A DNA stretch of 64,000 bases, from positions 1,922,001 through 1,986,000 of the forward strand of contig NZ_CP024845.1 of the NCBI RefSeq assembly GCF_002788215.1, written 5' to 3'. Position numbers and translations under genes: made by a program. The stretch comes from Halohasta litchfieldiae (GTDB lineage Archaea; Halobacteriota; Halobacteria; Halobacteriales; Haloferacaceae). This document shows, in pieces, positions 31,058 through 39,442 of the stretch (positions are counted from its first letter, which is position 1; each line of letters begins with the position of its first letter). The notes under the pieces were generated by a model. That model was not told the DNA's origin, did not search any database, and saw nothing but the letters and a program-made list of their open reading frames with translations.

Positions 31058-32482
31058 ATGGGACCTCTGGTGAGTTCAATCGCGATCGTAGTCTGTTTGG
31101 TCCTCATAGTCTCCGGAGACCTCGGAAGCGAGACAGGTGTATTAACTCTGTCACTCCTTCCGCCAGCCCGTTTCAAAGAGAGCCGTTGGGTGGTGTTTGC
31201 ACGCGTGAGTACTACCGACCAACTTGACAACACAAGTCTCGATAAGCAACTGTCCAGTTTGAACAAACGCCTCGAGGACCTAGAGGGAGAGATTGTCCGT
31301 GAGAGCGCACGCGCTGAATCTGGTGCAGAAATGGACCGGAAGTCCCTTGAGAAGATCCTCGAGATGGCGGATGACGATGAGTTCGATGTTCTTGCTGTCT
31401 GGAAACTCGATCGGCTTACGCGGTCTGATCCCTGGGAAAGTATCAGGTATCTTTCTCGACTCCGTGACAACGGTGTTGTCCTCTATTCAGACAGCCACGG
31501 TTTCTTCGACTGGGAAGATCGAAGGGACTTCGAGATTCTCGTTCGAGAGCTCCTCTTCGCTCGTGAATGGTACTCGCGTATCAAGGAAAACGCAGAAGAC
31601 GGTCAATTAAAACGTCTCAGGCAAGGAAAGTACCCGTTCGGCAAGCCTCACTTCGGATATGAGAAGGATGACGAGGACCACCTGAATTTGACCGAGCGTG
31701 GCCAGCAGATTATTCCCGCTATCTTCGAACACTATGTCGAGTCAGAAAACAGGGCTGAGACCAAACGTAGAATCGATCGTGAACTGGCGAATGATGAAAA
31801 AATCACTGACAGTAAAATAAAAACAATCCTAGAAAGTCCACTTTGTATTGGACAGCTAACATTGAGAGATCGGGTTGTGAAGACTGTCCCTACGCTTCAG
31901 TGTGTTCCGAAGCAAACGTACAACGAAGCACAAGAGATCATCGAAGAGCGCAGACCTGATATGCCCGATGCAGAATCTATCCCGGGCTCAATCGAACAGG
32001 CTACGATGCGATTCGGACCTGAATTCGTCGGCCAGCTATTCGATAAATTCACAGCTGTGTGTAAGGAGTGTGAGGGCGAGTTGACGGAGACAGGTTCCAC
32101 AACCCTAGTTCGAGATACTCGTCTTATTGAATACGACTGCGAGGACTGTGACTTCAGGGGGCCACTGTTTAGTGAGCGAGAAATTAACAAGCTTGACTCC
32201 ACTCTCCCACTGGGGTGCCCGTTTTGCATCTCTGTAGATGCTGTAACCGGCGAGAAGGATACTTCGTCAGCATTAGAGTACCTCTACACCTGCAAACACT
32301 GTGGCAATCAGTTTGCTGTCAATGTACCACCGAACAAGTACAAAAGGGCGTTCGAACAGCCTGATGTCGCCTACCGTTGGAATACAAACTCCAGTGCCGG
32401 ACCTGACGATGATGATAAGAGTTGTACTGCCGAAGAGACTGCGTTTATTTGGGATATTACCATCCTGTCTGACGGGGAGTAG
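31058..32482 (+). CDS. Large serine recombinase
   Basis: Up to 474 residues. The resolvase domain starts with WVVFARVSTTDQLDNTSLDK (catalytic Ser in RVSTTDQ) and continues through LAVWKLDRLTRSDPWESIRY. Next comes a recombinase domain (LKRLRQGKYPFGKPHFGYEK ... ILESPLCIGQL). The C-terminus holds two zinc ribbons (CKECEGELTETG...CEDCDF; CPFC...CKHCGNQF). The first ~43 residues from ATG 31058 contain a hydrophobic stretch not seen in this family, so a GTG near 31187-31190 may be the real start. Large serine recombinases integrate and excise elements at short att sites. A second one lies at 33360. Confidence 0.85.
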   Translation: MGPLVSSIAIVVCLVLIVSGDLGSETGVLTLSLLPPARFKESRWVVFARVSTTDQLDNTSLDKQLSSLNKRLEDLEGEIVRESARAESGAEMDRKSLEKILEMADDDEFDVLAVWKLDRLTRSDPWESIRYLSRLRDNGVVLYSDSHGFFDWEDRRDFEILVRELLFAREWYSRIKENAEDGQLKRLRQGKYPFGKPHFGYEKDDEDHLNLTERGQQIIPAIFEHYVESENRAETKRRIDRELANDEKITDSKIKTILESPLCIGQLTLRDRVVKTVPTLQCVPKQTYNEAQEIIEERRPDMPDAESIPGSIEQATMRFGPEFVGQLFDKFTAVCKECEGELTETGSTTLVRDTRLIEYDCEDCDFRGPLFSEREINKLDSTLPLGCPFCISVDAVTGEKDTSSALEYLYTCKHCGNQFAVNVPPNKYKRAFEQPDVAYRWNTNSSAGPDDDDKSCTAEETAFIWDITILSDGE

Positions 32483-32601
32483 TCGTCCCGTTTCTGGTAT
32501 AGATGGCGACGTGAGCGTACCGCCGGAGAAGAGATGTTCATTTTAGAACGACGATGTGGACCACTGATACTGATCCTACGTCTTCTTCTGACAGTTGACG
32601 A

Positions 32602-33363
32602 TTAGGCCTTGAGGTCCTGTGTTTTCTTCCATACGGTTTCCTTTGCGACTCCAGAAACAGCCCCGGCTTCTGCTAACGTAATCGATTTGTCTTGACCTTC
32701 CGTCGCCAGATACAGACACGCGGAAGCGATGCTTGTCGGGCTTCCAGTTACACCGATTGATGTCTCTAGAATCTCTCTTGCTCGCTGTTCTGTTACTTCA
32801 TCCAATCCGAGCCGGGTTCTCAGGTACGGAATATACGTGTCCACAGGCGTGATTTTATTATGCATATCGCAGTCGGATTTGAGGGATCGATAGGCAGTTC
32901 GTATTTCCTGGTCCGATACGCCACACGTCTCGGCTACGATACCGAGTGGACGAGGCGACTCCTGTTTTCGAAAACTAGCGTAGACGACCGCTGCTATCCC
33001 AGTTGAAATACTGCGACCGCGAAAGTATTGCTGTTCCCACGCTTCGGCAACAGTCTCTGCTGCTTTCACGCAGTCTTCAGTGGTACCGTCGAGTTCCCTA
33101 ATACGATCTTCAGTATCTCCGATCAAGCTGACTAGCATTTCGTCCGAAGAGTCTCGAACCGTAACTGTATCTTGCCACTGCCTGGTTTCGACTACGTCCC
33201 GATCCTGACTGAGACTTTCGGCGGCTATCTCAAACTCGGTTGAGGGCGTATCTGCGGCAATAATTAAATTGCAATCCGAGCAGCGCAGCTTATCTTGGTT
33301 GATTTTTTCGGTGTCAGTGCTATCGCATAGTGGGCAGCTGAATTCTGTATCGGAGACTGTCAT
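32602..33363 (-). CDS. Short, divergent TFB-like protein
   Basis: 253 residues. An N-terminal zinc ribbon (CPLCDSTDTEKINQDKLRCS plus DC) is followed by a divergent linker without the usual B-finger consensus, then two cyclin repeats (RSISTGIAAVVYASFRKQES and SPTSIASACLYLATEGQDKS). It is about 60 residues shorter than standard haloarchaeal TFB. Its start overlaps the stop of the recombinase gene by ATGA (33360-33363), so it is the last gene of an operon with the Cas4-like nuclease and the recombinase. It could serve as an element-specific transcription factor; loss of the B-finger might make it a competitor instead. Confidence 0.82.
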   Translation of the reverse strand: MTVSDTEFSCPLCDSTDTEKINQDKLRCSDCNLIIAADTPSTEFEIAAESLSQDRDVVETRQWQDTVTVRDSSDEMLVSLIGDTEDRIRELDGTTEDCVKAAETVAEAWEQQYFRGRSISTGIAAVVYASFRKQESPRPLGIVAETCGVSDQEIRTAYRSLKSDCDMHNKITPVDTYIPYLRTRLGLDEVTEQRAREILETSIGVTGSPTSIASACLYLATEGQDKSITLAEAGAVSGVAKETVWKKTQDLKA

Positions 33364-34310
33364 CGGGAGTCTCCGTTCTGATACGCTCGGTACTCGTCGA
33401 TAATCCGTTTTGCCTTTGAGCCTTTTCGTGATTTATCCATCTGGGTCTGTGCGTGCTTGAACCGATGACGGGTCGCGGTCGCTTTATCAAATAAGTCGTC
33501 GGGCAGGATCCGGTATTCCTCGACATCCGCTTCGAAGCCCGCGATTTGATAGTGCCCGATATACAGTTCGTTTCGAAGGACTTTCCCCACAGACTGTCGG
33601 CACCAAGCATCACTCTGTTTCGTACTCTTGCCCTGCTCGTTTAGCAGGAACGCGACCTGCGGCATTGATCGCTCTTGGATGTACATCTCAAAGATCTCGT
33701 GAACTAACTTTGCTTCCGCAGTATCAATACGTAGTGTCCCATCGTCGACCTTCTCATACCCCAAAGGTGGCTGTTTGTTGGGCCATTTTCGTTCACGGGC
33801 GAGACCATACATTCCGAGTTTCACACGCTGGCTTGTCAGATCGGATTCTAACTCGGCAGCTGAGGCTAAATTTCGGAAATTGAATCTGCCGACAGGATTC
33901 GTCGTATCGAGAAATTCTGTCACACTGTGGAGTCCGACGTCCAGTTCATCAAGCTCTTCCTCGGTCTTGACGAGATCAACTAGCGAACGGCAGAATCGAT
34001 CTAATTTCCAGAAGACGACGACGTCGAAGAGTCTATCTCGTGCTCGGTCGAGCATCGACTGAAACTCAGGTCTCTCCGTATTACGGCCGGACTCTGCCTC
34101 GTCCGAAAATACAAACATAACCTCCCAATTAGCCTTCTTACAAGTATCCCAGCACCGATGAATCTGTTCGTCTATCGAATACCCAAATCGCTGGCTGTTC
34201 GACGATGTTCGTGCATAGATGGCCGCTCGCAAGCCTGTTTGTGTCTCCTGCTCTTCCACGCCGGTCCGTGCTGGAACAGTTAGTGACTGCTCTGTTCGGT
34301 AGGTACTCAT
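33360..34310 (-). CDS. Serine recombinase
   Basis: 316 residues from ATG 34308-34310. The resolvase domain begins RAAIYARTSSNSQRFGYSID (catalytic Ser in RTSS) and includes VVVFWKLDRFCRSLVDLVKT and the VTEFLDTTNPVGRF segment. A recombinase domain follows (NKQPPLGYEKVDDGTLRIDT, GKVLRNELYIGHYQI). The C-terminus is short and basic (KSRKGSKAKRIIDEYRAYQN), without the zinc ribbon of larger relatives. It starts four bases after the stop of the Cas4-like gene and overlaps the TFB-like gene by ATGA. It likely moves the element, but att sites are not evident. Confidence 0.88.
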   Translation of the reverse strand: MSTYRTEQSLTVPARTGVEEQETQTGLRAAIYARTSSNSQRFGYSIDEQIHRCWDTCKKANWEVMFVFSDEAESGRNTERPEFQSMLDRARDRLFDVVVFWKLDRFCRSLVDLVKTEEELDELDVGLHSVTEFLDTTNPVGRFNFRNLASAAELESDLTSQRVKLGMYGLARERKWPNKQPPLGYEKVDDGTLRIDTAEAKLVHEIFEMYIQERSMPQVAFLLNEQGKSTKQSDAWCRQSVGKVLRNELYIGHYQIAGFEADVEEYRILPDDLFDKATATRHRFKHAQTQMDKSRKGSKAKRIIDEYRAYQNGDSR

Positions 34311-34314
34311 GTTA

Positions 34315-35418
34315 TTACTTTTGTCCAATTGTTACTGGCGGACGCAGTTCGACTATTGAATCGTTAGCGGCACAATCGGGACAGAGAGGCTGCTCTACAG
34401 TCTCCTGAAACCGTGTGTCCCCGATCGTATAGGCCGCACAACATCGAGGACATTCCCAGGCTACTACGTCGTATTCTTCCGCTAGTTCTGGATATGTATT
34501 GGCAAGAGCGGGTGTTAGCTGTGCATCATCCCGTGACTCAAGATACTCGACTACTTTTTCCCGGGGATACTCTGTATATTGCGGTACAAACCCTGTGACT
34601 CCGACATCTGCGTACTTCACAGTCCCCTTACCACACCGCTCTCTATACGAACAGAATTTGCATTCCCAGCCCTGTTCTGGTTCATCTGGCGGCAGTTTAT
34701 TGTTGAGACGATAATCGGAATGTGTGATAGCCCACTCGATGACTGTCTTCTCCCAGAACTCTGCATTGAATTCCACATGGAATGCTTCCAATTCTAAGTT
34801 CTCACGCGAAACGTAGACGAGTACGCCCTCAGTAACTTCTAGATCGTACTTGCGTGAAAGGCCGACTTGGTAAGCGTGAAGTTGTGCGAGGTGATGGGGT
34901 TTTGGACCGTTGAGATAGTCTAGTGACGAGGTCGTCTTGATCTCGGTTGGTAGAAGTGGTCTACTCTCTTCATCAACCAAAACGGGGTCCGTTACTCCCT
35001 TGATTTGGAGATCTCCCTGTTTTGTTTCCACCGCGAAATCGACCCACACTGAGTTACGAATGAAGATTTTATCAGTGGCAATAACATCTTGTAAAAATGG
35101 GACGACAACTTTCTCCTCGATCTCCCGTCCCGTCCAGAGTATGCCTCGAGCATTTCGTCGCTCTTCTGGCGTATTCTCTTGTTGATAGACGATCTTCCGA
35201 TGGCACTGGAGTAACGAGCTCGGACTATGTCGACTTGCATGGGGAACAGTGCCTGCACCATTAAAATACGGCTTACCGTCTCGGATGTTCTGTCGGAACT
35301 CTCTGGCACGGTACCAGTCATCAAACGCCTCTTTGTTAATCGATTGCAGTGCGGCATCAACACATGATCTCTCTCTTTCAGTGTTTTCTGTGGCTGTACT
35401 CTCATCCCGGGATTTCAT
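34315..35418 (-). CDS. Cas4-like PD-(D/E)XK nuclease with Fe-S-type cysteines
   Basis: About 367 residues from ATG 35416-35418; an upstream start at 35439 is possible. The motifs fit Cas4/RecB-type nucleases: RHSPSSLLQCHRK with the first Cys, GVTDPVLVDE (catalytic Asp), PTEIKTTSSL (E-x-K) and LAQLHAYQVGL. A C-terminal WECKFCSYRERCGKG supplies three more Cys for an iron-sulphur cluster. An additional zinc ribbon CPRCCAAYT...CPDC ends the protein, which is not usual for Cas4. There is no CRISPR array or cas gene in the window. It is first in an operon with a serine recombinase and a TFB-like gene, so DNA-end processing during element transfer is a reasonable guess. Confidence 0.82.
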   Translation of the reverse strand: MKSRDESTATENTERERSCVDAALQSINKEAFDDWYRAREFRQNIRDGKPYFNGAGTVPHASRHSPSSLLQCHRKIVYQQENTPEERRNARGILWTGREIEEKVVVPFLQDVIATDKIFIRNSVWVDFAVETKQGDLQIKGVTDPVLVDEESRPLLPTEIKTTSSLDYLNGPKPHHLAQLHAYQVGLSRKYDLEVTEGVLVYVSRENLELEAFHVEFNAEFWEKTVIEWAITHSDYRLNNKLPPDEPEQGWECKFCSYRERCGKGTVKYADVGVTGFVPQYTEYPREKVVEYLESRDDAQLTPALANTYPELAEEYDVVAWECPRCCAAYTIGDTRFQETVEQPLCPDCAANDSIVELRPPVTIGQK

Positions 35419-35574
35419 CGATGGACAATTTGCGCGCACAGAGATAGTCTATGGCCGATTGTTGTTCGGCACTCGTCAATTATTGCCGAAAGAAGGTCTC
35501 AACTGCTGGCCGGTTAAGATTTAACAAGAGTACTCCAAGATCCCGACAGAATCTCTATGGCAAGATTCTTTGGC

Positions 35575-35829
35575 TTACTCGTTCGGGTCAACCGGTTGCG
35601 TCGAAGTATATCCTGGATACCACCAAGCAGTACTTCGCCCCCCAACCTTCTTTGATCTGAGATATCCTCGCTGTTCAAGATTTTCGAGCCTCGTTAGTAT
35701 CCCGCGACGACCAACTGTGAGTTGATTCGCTACTTCAGATGCGGTTAGAATAGGATCGTTACTATCTTTAAAAGTATCAAGAATCTCCTCGTCTGTTACT
35801 TCCGGGGGTCGGCCGGGTCCATCATGCAT
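35575..35829 (-). CDS. Small winged-helix DNA-binding protein
   Basis: 84 residues: GRPPEVTDEEILDTFKDSND, then VANQLTVGRRGILTRLENLE and QRGYLRSKKVGGRSTAWWYP. A plain winged helix of a type often found beside haloarchaeal recombinases. It is on the same strand as, and downstream-to-upstream neighbour of, the Cas4-like operon and could control it. Start ATG 35829. Confidence 0.75.
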   Translation of the reverse strand: MHDGPGRPPEVTDEEILDTFKDSNDPILTASEVANQLTVGRRGILTRLENLEQRGYLRSKKVGGRSTAWWYPGYTSTQPVDPNE

Positions 35830-35948
35830 TAATTCACTCTCCTGATGTCACATCTGTTACGTATTTGCTCCTACAAAGGAGTTAAAACGCTGCGCGAAAA
35901 CATTCTTGTATGGTGCTTGACAAAATTTCACACAAGGTGAGTTAATCT

Positions 35949-36305
35949 ATGAGTGATGAGAAAGCCGATGAGTTCCTTTCTCTCTTGTATCATGCTCTCC
36001 GTACACGACGACGTCGACTGGTGATTAGGATTCTTACAAGATCCGATGACGAAATCGTGACTGTTCGATCTCTCGCTCGTAAAATTGCTGCCACTGAACA
36101 CAGTGTACCACGGTCTCAGGCAACAGGTGAACCATATCGCAATGCCTACAATGCACTTACCCAGACTCATCTGCCAGCACTTGTCGACGCTGGCATTGTC
36201 ATCTATGACCCCAAGAGGCAGACGGTATCACCAGGTTCAAATTTGAAAATCGCGGCTCTACTTGTTACTACAAATACATCTACTATTGAAATTCTACAAA
36301 ATTGA
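35949..36305 (+). CDS. DUF7344-type winged-helix protein
   Basis: 118 residues. YHALRTRRRRLVIRILTRSD followed by VRSLARKIAATEHSVPRSQA, YNALTQTHLPALVDAGIVIY and DPKRQTVSPGSNLKIAALLV is the standard layout of haloarchaeal DUF7344, an ArsR-like DNA-binding domain. The C-terminus is slightly AT-biased and ends at 36305. It is divergent from the HTH gene at 35575. Targets unknown. Confidence 0.78.
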   Translation: MSDEKADEFLSLLYHALRTRRRRLVIRILTRSDDEIVTVRSLARKIAATEHSVPRSQATGEPYRNAYNALTQTHLPALVDAGIVIYDPKRQTVSPGSNLKIAALLVTTNTSTIEILQN

Positions 36306-36595
36306 TTTTATTCATGATTGAAACGATATTTAACCGCTTATCAAACATCGTGAGTCTACCTTGCTTCATAAAGGGTAGAATGAACGTCTCGACGGCGACC
36401 TCATCTGTACTGTCATCGATTGTCTCGATACGGGTGTCGACGTGTTTCTTGGATTGGCGTGATAGGGTTAGTCTCCGCTTGGTTCACCGTCCACTTCTCC
36501 TCGATGTGGTGGCTCTCTGGCACTTAAATCCAAAGTAGAAGCAGTTGACCACACCGTTCACTTTTCATTGGTAATGTACATCTTCTCAATATTTT
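36306..36595 (-). other. Degenerate coding-like region left of ISH6-type element
   Basis: On the minus strand, short protein-like runs occur in different frames (for example IEEKWTVNQAETNPITPIQE and VAVETFILPFMKQGRLTMFD) separated by stops. This looks like a gene decayed by indels. No intact ORF of haloarchaeal type is found. Confidence 0.4.
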
Positions 36596-38039
36596 GGTCG
36601 TGTTGCAAAGCGGTCTAGACTTTGCCGCTGGTACTCTCAATTGAGAGGTCACAGTTGATTGCTGTTTTGGTCGAACGTTGGAGCAGTTCGTCGAGGAACG
36701 CTTGGTAGTACTCGGGGTCGGCGTACTTCACCAACCGAAGTTGGAGTATCGCTTCCAATCCCTCTGCTGTCCAGCGCATCCACTGGTTCTTGCACCGCTT
36801 GCTGACCTCGCCCATCAGTCGTTCGACGGGGTTCGAGGTCCACGGAACCTCGAACCCCTCGACAGCGTGCTCGGCGAACGTCACAATCGACGGCAGCCAC
36901 CGCCGAAGATACCCTGCAGCCTTTGCTGACCCGAACTGCTCCAGTTGCCACGCTGTCTTCTCTAATCGCTCTCTCGTTCGCGCGATCCGCGAGCGGATCG
37001 CCGCGAACTCCTCCGCTGGACGATGCTTCGCCACAGAGTTCTTCAGATGGAACACCTCGTCGATCACCTCCGAAACGATCTCCTTCCGACGGTCCAAGGA
37101 GAAGACGCCATCGTCCCAGAGGGTGTAACCCAGCGTTCGGCCGACGTGGACGAGATCGAGCTGGTGGTCACGGTTTTCGTCGGTAAAGGCTGTGACGATG
37201 CCGCTATCAGCGTCACTGACGACCGTCGCGTCGTCAGTGACTGCGCCGATATCATCGAGTTCGGCGGCAGTTTCGTCCCAGTCAGCGTTGACCGACAGAT
37301 CCAGCAGGGAGCGTGACTCTTCGGCGGTGTCTTCGCCGAGCGTTGCTTGGACGGAGTGGGACGAGCGGTCGTCGTCTTGGCTGTGGCACTTTGTCCCGTC
37401 AGGAATGACGGCGTCAGCGTCTGTGCCAGCGACACAGTCTGGAAGGAACTGTTTGAGCTTGTGGCCGTATTTCTTGGCACGGCGGTTGATGGTGGTCGGC
37501 GACGGCATCGAGACGAAGCTGTCGCCGTGATTGGCAGCGTCTCGATAGCTGAGCGAGGTAGCGAGATCGACGCTTTTGGCGGCGATGTCCTGCTGATAGC
37601 GGTTCTGCCCGTCGAAGTCGAGAACGTCTTCGACGGGCCGGAAGTAGCTGGATTCGTCTGGGGAAGCGGCTGTATCTTCGACGTAGTGGAGAGAGAACTC
37701 GTGTTCTCCGGCAGTTGTGACAGCTGTGCGGGTGTCGGTGCCGGCGCGTTGGAAGCGCTGGTCACCGTTGCCATGTGCGTGTTTCTCACCACAGAGCGCC
37801 TCGACGCTGGCGGCGTCGAGGCTCTCGACCAGCGATTCGAGAAGGACTGCTTCGAGGTTCTGGTCAGTGACGGCCTCGGCAAGCGTGGCGAGCGGTAGCG
37901 TTTTGTCGTCGTCGATACTCAGTTCGAACCGCACGTCGATTGTGGCGTGCATGGGGTACCTCGGTTTGGACACCAGAGGCAACCCCGCCTTCACGGGAGT
38001 CAGTTACTACTGAACTCTAGAGGACTTTGCGACACGACC
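36596..38039 (-). mobile_element. ISH6-type insertion sequence, 1,444 bp
   Basis: Terminal inverted repeats of 24 bp at 36596-36619 (starts GGTCGTGTTGCAAAG) and 38016-38039 (complement starts GGTCGTGTCGCAAAG) match at 20 positions. The length and single transposase fit ISH6. Flanking bases (AATATTTT left, CAAAAATT right) do not give a direct target duplication. On the right the insertion ends inside a membrane-protein fragment. Confidence 0.85.
36615..37952 (-). CDS. ISH6-family transposase
   Basis: 445 residues from ATG 37950-37952 (MHATIDVRFELSIDDDKTLP), which is the family's usual start; the frame to 37994 is an extension. Recognised by sections such as SYRDAANHGDSFVSMPSPTT, DAVIPDGTKCHSQDD, and the late WTSNPVERLMGEVSKRCKNQ carrying the catalytic Glu. 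Appears intact. Confidence 0.88.
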   Translation of the reverse strand: MHATIDVRFELSIDDDKTLPLATLAEAVTDQNLEAVLLESLVESLDAASVEALCGEKHAHGNGDQRFQRAGTDTRTAVTTAGEHEFSLHYVEDTAASPDESSYFRPVEDVLDFDGQNRYQQDIAAKSVDLATSLSYRDAANHGDSFVSMPSPTTINRRAKKYGHKLKQFLPDCVAGTDADAVIPDGTKCHSQDDDRSSHSVQATLGEDTAEESRSLLDLSVNADWDETAAELDDIGAVTDDATVVSDADSGIVTAFTDENRDHQLDLVHVGRTLGYTLWDDGVFSLDRRKEIVSEVIDEVFHLKNSVAKHRPAEEFAAIRSRIARTRERLEKTAWQLEQFGSAKAAGYLRRWLPSIVTFAEHAVEGFEVPWTSNPVERLMGEVSKRCKNQWMRWTAEGLEAILQLRLVKYADPEYYQAFLDELLQRSTKTAINCDLSIESTSGKV

Positions 38040-38169
38040 CAAAAATTGTGAGTGCGGCAGCTGACGCGGCGTGGATCGCGGTGTGTGTGTACTGCCGATA
38101 GAACTCCCAGAACTGTCTTGCCGTTGAGACTGGCACTGTCTCAGCTATCCAGCCACTCATATCTCTCAT
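38040..38169 (-). pseudogene. N-terminal fragment of a membrane protein cut by the IS
   Basis: From ATG 38167-38169 the frame reads MRDMSGWIAETVPVSTARQF then WEFYRQYTHTAIHAASAAAL and TIFG, and runs straight into the IS end at 38039. A hydrophobic segment begins where the sequence is cut. The continuation is not recognisable on the other side of the IS. The rest of the interval up to 38423 (AT-rich, probable promoter region of the next gene) has no gene. Confidence 0.6.
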
Positions 38170-38423
38170 GAAGACCGCAGCGAGTATGAACCCTCATTTC
38201 ACATGGATTGATAGATGTTGTTCCGTACAGCATCCAGTGGCATCGTTGGGCCCACAATCGCTGATTTCCCGACAGTAGGGTGTGCCTAACTCTCTGATTA
38301 GGCGGTTTAGCGGCTTCCAGAGCTATCGAAGCCGTCGACTGCTCCGACGAGTAGTATATAACTAACCGATTTTGAAATTCTTATGAAAATCATAACAAAG
38401 TCAATATACTTCCCGCGGCCTGT

Positions 38424-38612
38424 ATGGACTCACTCCATATCCAGAAAGGCGCTGCTGGACAGCATTCCCACGAACGAACCTGTGAGAACTGTGGCGAGTA
38501 CGTTACCAAACAGTTCGTCCGTGTGTTCGGCGCAAACGATGGTTCGGTGTACGGCTGTATGAACTGCTCGACCGGTCGTGATCTCCGCGACGGTGGTGGC
38601 AAACAGCCGTAG
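38424..38612 (+). CDS. DUF7563-type small zinc protein
   Basis: 62 residues. CENCGEYVTKQFVRVFGAND followed by GSVYGCMNCSTGRDL is the compact zinc-binding unit I know as DUF7563 in haloarchaea. The N-terminal ~15 residues are an extension compared with other members. First gene on the core-genome side of the accessory region. Function unknown. Confidence 0.75.
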   Translation: MDSLHIQKGAAGQHSHERTCENCGEYVTKQFVRVFGANDGSVYGCMNCSTGRDLRDGGGKQP

Positions 38613-38649
38613 TTCGAGCGCCTCGAACAGATCACACTCACCGAGCGGG

Positions 38650-39327
38650 TTAGTCAGTCCCCGACTGCTCTGTCGAGTTTGTTTTGACCGTTGTCCGCGT
38701 CTCGTCATCGGTTCGGGCCGGGTTTTCCTCCTCGACAGGGATCTGGTGGGCCGACTCGGCGAACCCGGCGCTCAGCACGCGGGTGAGTGCTTCTTCGACC
38801 TTCTCGCCGGTTTCTTCGACGCGGTCGGCGTCGACTTCCATCACGTAGCCGGTGGTGATGTTCGGAGCGGTTGGCAGAAAGAGCACGATTTTGCCGTCGT
38901 CGGTCCGTTTTCCGGTTTTAAAAGCGGTCATTCGAACCCCGTCCCACACTTCGAGTTTTACGGGTTGTTGGAGGTCATCGGTACCGGAGAGCGCGGTTTC
39001 GACCGCGAGTTTCGAGGCGTTGTAGACGACACGCAGCCCCGGGACGCGGTTGATCGTGTCGTCGAGCATTGCCTCGAACACCCGGCCCGCAGTGGTCCGC
39101 ATCAGATAGCCGACTGCGAGGATGAGGGTGATAATGAGTGCGAGGGCGACGAGGATTCGCGTGATCGGAACGAGCCCTTCGGGGACACCGAGCTGTGCAA
39201 AGTTGAGGTTACTGATCAGCGGGAGCCCAATAATCCGGACATAGAGCCAGTTGACGACAAAGAGGAGAATCCCAAGCGGGAGGAGGACTACGAGCCCACT
39301 GGCGATGTCGCGTTTCCACGTAGACAT
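38650..39327 (-). CDS. DUF502-family membrane protein
   Basis: 225 residues. Two membrane segments (DIASGLVVLLPLGILLFVVN and ITRILVALALIITLILAVGY) are followed by the DUF502 domain (RVFEAMLDDTINRVPGLRVV, YNASKLAVETAL, VLFLPTAPNITTGYVMEVDA). The C-terminal 40 residues are acidic and probably disordered. DUF502 proteins occur across prokaryotes and plants; a link to membrane organisation or trafficking is suspected but unproven. A TATA-like ACGTATAAGA lies near the expected distance from the start, so the message is probably nearly leaderless. Confidence 0.88.
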   Translation of the reverse strand: MSTWKRDIASGLVVLLPLGILLFVVNWLYVRIIGLPLISNLNFAQLGVPEGLVPITRILVALALIITLILAVGYLMRTTAGRVFEAMLDDTINRVPGLRVVYNASKLAVETALSGTDDLQQPVKLEVWDGVRMTAFKTGKRTDDGKIVLFLPTAPNITTGYVMEVDADRVEETGEKVEEALTRVLSAGFAESAHQIPVEEENPARTDDETRTTVKTNSTEQSGTD

Positions 39328-39442
39328 TCACCGATAGTTTGGGGCGGAGGGTCTTATACGTTAAACAAACTGAACACTCACAGAGTACCCACGTACATCT
39401 CTGTTTGATACACTCTCTACTCGAACACTCACTCGACGACTA

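Noticed and set aside
34315-35418. CRISPR-associated function for the Cas4-like nuclease
   Set aside because: No repeat-spacer array and no other cas gene in the window; stand-alone Cas4-like nucleases are common in archaeal mobile elements.
38000-38423. tRNA or att site at the boundary between accessory and core DNA
   Set aside because: No tRNA-like TPsiC or acceptor pattern was found, and no direct repeat matching the left side could be seen within the window.
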